This document shows positions 63,684 through 64,000 of a stretch of 64,000 nt of DNA, in pieces; positions within the stretch are counted from its first letter, which is position 1; the number at the start of each line of letters is the position of its first letter. The stretch is from a virus: positions 1-64,000 of the IMG/VR virus record IMGVR_UViG_3300025133_000042; one strand, written 5' to 3'. Under the pieces are notes generated by a model. That model was not told the origin of the DNA. It made no database searches and worked only from the letters and a program-made list of their open reading frames with translations. Position numbers and translations under genes: made by a program.

Positions 63684-63726
63684 AAGGCCTCTGTAAACCC
63701 AGGCCTTCCTGCGGGATATAGCTACT
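63684..63726. repeat. 43-bp post-gene repeat, copy 2
   Basis: Same element as copy 1 (one mismatch), placed at the stop codon of the next gene upstream. So two consecutive, unrelated genes end in the same sequence, stop codon included. Confidence 0.75.
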
Positions 63727-64000
63727 TGCCTAGAATATCTTCTAGTTCGTCAATATAAGACTTGAAAATTTTATTAAAAGCCCTCTTGGAGATTTGGTGG
63801 TCCTTGCACGTGCTCTGAAAATGCTTCAAAAATCCAACGGCAATAGACTCTGCGGCCCTGTTGGTCACATTGCCACCCTCTCTCTTATAATGTGTGGTAA
63901 AACTCCTTGCGTTCTTATGGTAGTTGACCGCACCATCAAAATAGGAAATAAAAGCCTCTTTCGCATTGGAGCGGCTATGCAGATCGGTGTTTTTGTAGAT
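63722..64000 (-). CDS. 3' part of a hypothetical gene (window edge)
   Basis: The last 92 codons of a gene that starts beyond 64000. The visible part is helical and basic (YHKNARSFTTHYKREGG, ISKRAFNKIFKSYIDEL), ending ILGK. It precedes the FKBP gene. No family recognised. Confidence 0.55.
   Translation of the reverse strand: MYKNTDLHSRSNAKEAFISYFDGAVNYHKNARSFTTHYKREGGNVTNRAAESIAVGFLKHFQSTCKDHQISKRAFNKIFKSYIDELEDILGK

Overview
The window looks like part of the genome of a large tailed double-stranded DNA phage, cut somewhere in its accessory-plus-replication half. The evidence is a T4-style replication set (UvsX/RecA, DnaB-type helicase, 5'-3' exonuclease), an amidase endolysin, nucleotide-metabolism genes, six tRNA genes, very dense packing with ATGA/TAATG start-stop overlaps, and nearly all genes on the minus strand. 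No terminase, capsid, portal or tail gene is recognisable here, so the structural half must lie outside. The host is unknown. A MopE-repeat/VWA lipoprotein at 3303-5207 has an architecture best known from Myxococcota and related former Deltaproteobacteria, which is a weak host hint. Layout (genes on minus unless stated). 1-6.4 kb: peptidase-like and nucleotidyltransferase-like proteins, small membrane proteins, a secreted metallopeptidase, the MopE/VWA lipoprotein and an amidase endolysin. 6.4-12.2 kb: a cassette of eleven genes whose products share a short N-terminal tag (MKITK-x-x-L-K-[QE]-I-I-K-E-E, ten close copies plus one divergent) but differ in their bodies; an untagged gene (8529-8726) sits among them. 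The tag resembles the T4 capsid-targeting peptide that ends in a prohead-protease site, so these may be internal head proteins injected with the DNA. 12.2-15 kb: a lipoprotein and a large protein of about 760 residues. 15-32.6 kb: a block of small genes, in places more G+C-rich, driven by many near-identical promoters (TTTACT-N16-TATAGT). It has a phage sigma factor, a MoxR ATPase/VWA peptidase pair, and about 27 small proteins of one K-x-G-D-L-V (SH3/KOW-like) family. Many of these are chained by a 14-base overlap in which the start of one gene encodes the end of the previous one. 32.6-39 kb: tRNA genes and tRNA relics, an EcoRI/MunI-like restriction endonuclease overlapping a D12-class adenine methyltransferase, a HAD phosphatase, an acyl-CoA thioesterase and small membrane proteins. 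39-46.7 kb: peptide deformylase, small heat-shock protein, glutaredoxin, GroEL and a ClpP-like protease. 46.7-64 kb: an acidic repeat protein, a sigma-region-4-like regulator, IMP dehydrogenase, dUTPase, a DnaE-type DNA polymerase, a lytic transglycosylase, a GroES-like protein, a B12-dependent ribonucleotide reductase, helicase, exonuclease, dCMP-deaminase-like protein, RecA/UvsX and an FKBP/SlyD prolyl isomerase. Working together, the right half supplies DNA replication, dNTPs and protein folding. The 15-32 kb block looks like an early, host-directed region of small proteins. The tagged cassette at 6-12 kb is a candidate injected-effector set. The three most unusual features are the tagged cassette, the overlapping K-x-G-D-L-V array and the embedded restriction-modification pair. 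All functional statements rest on motifs read by eye; no database search was run.
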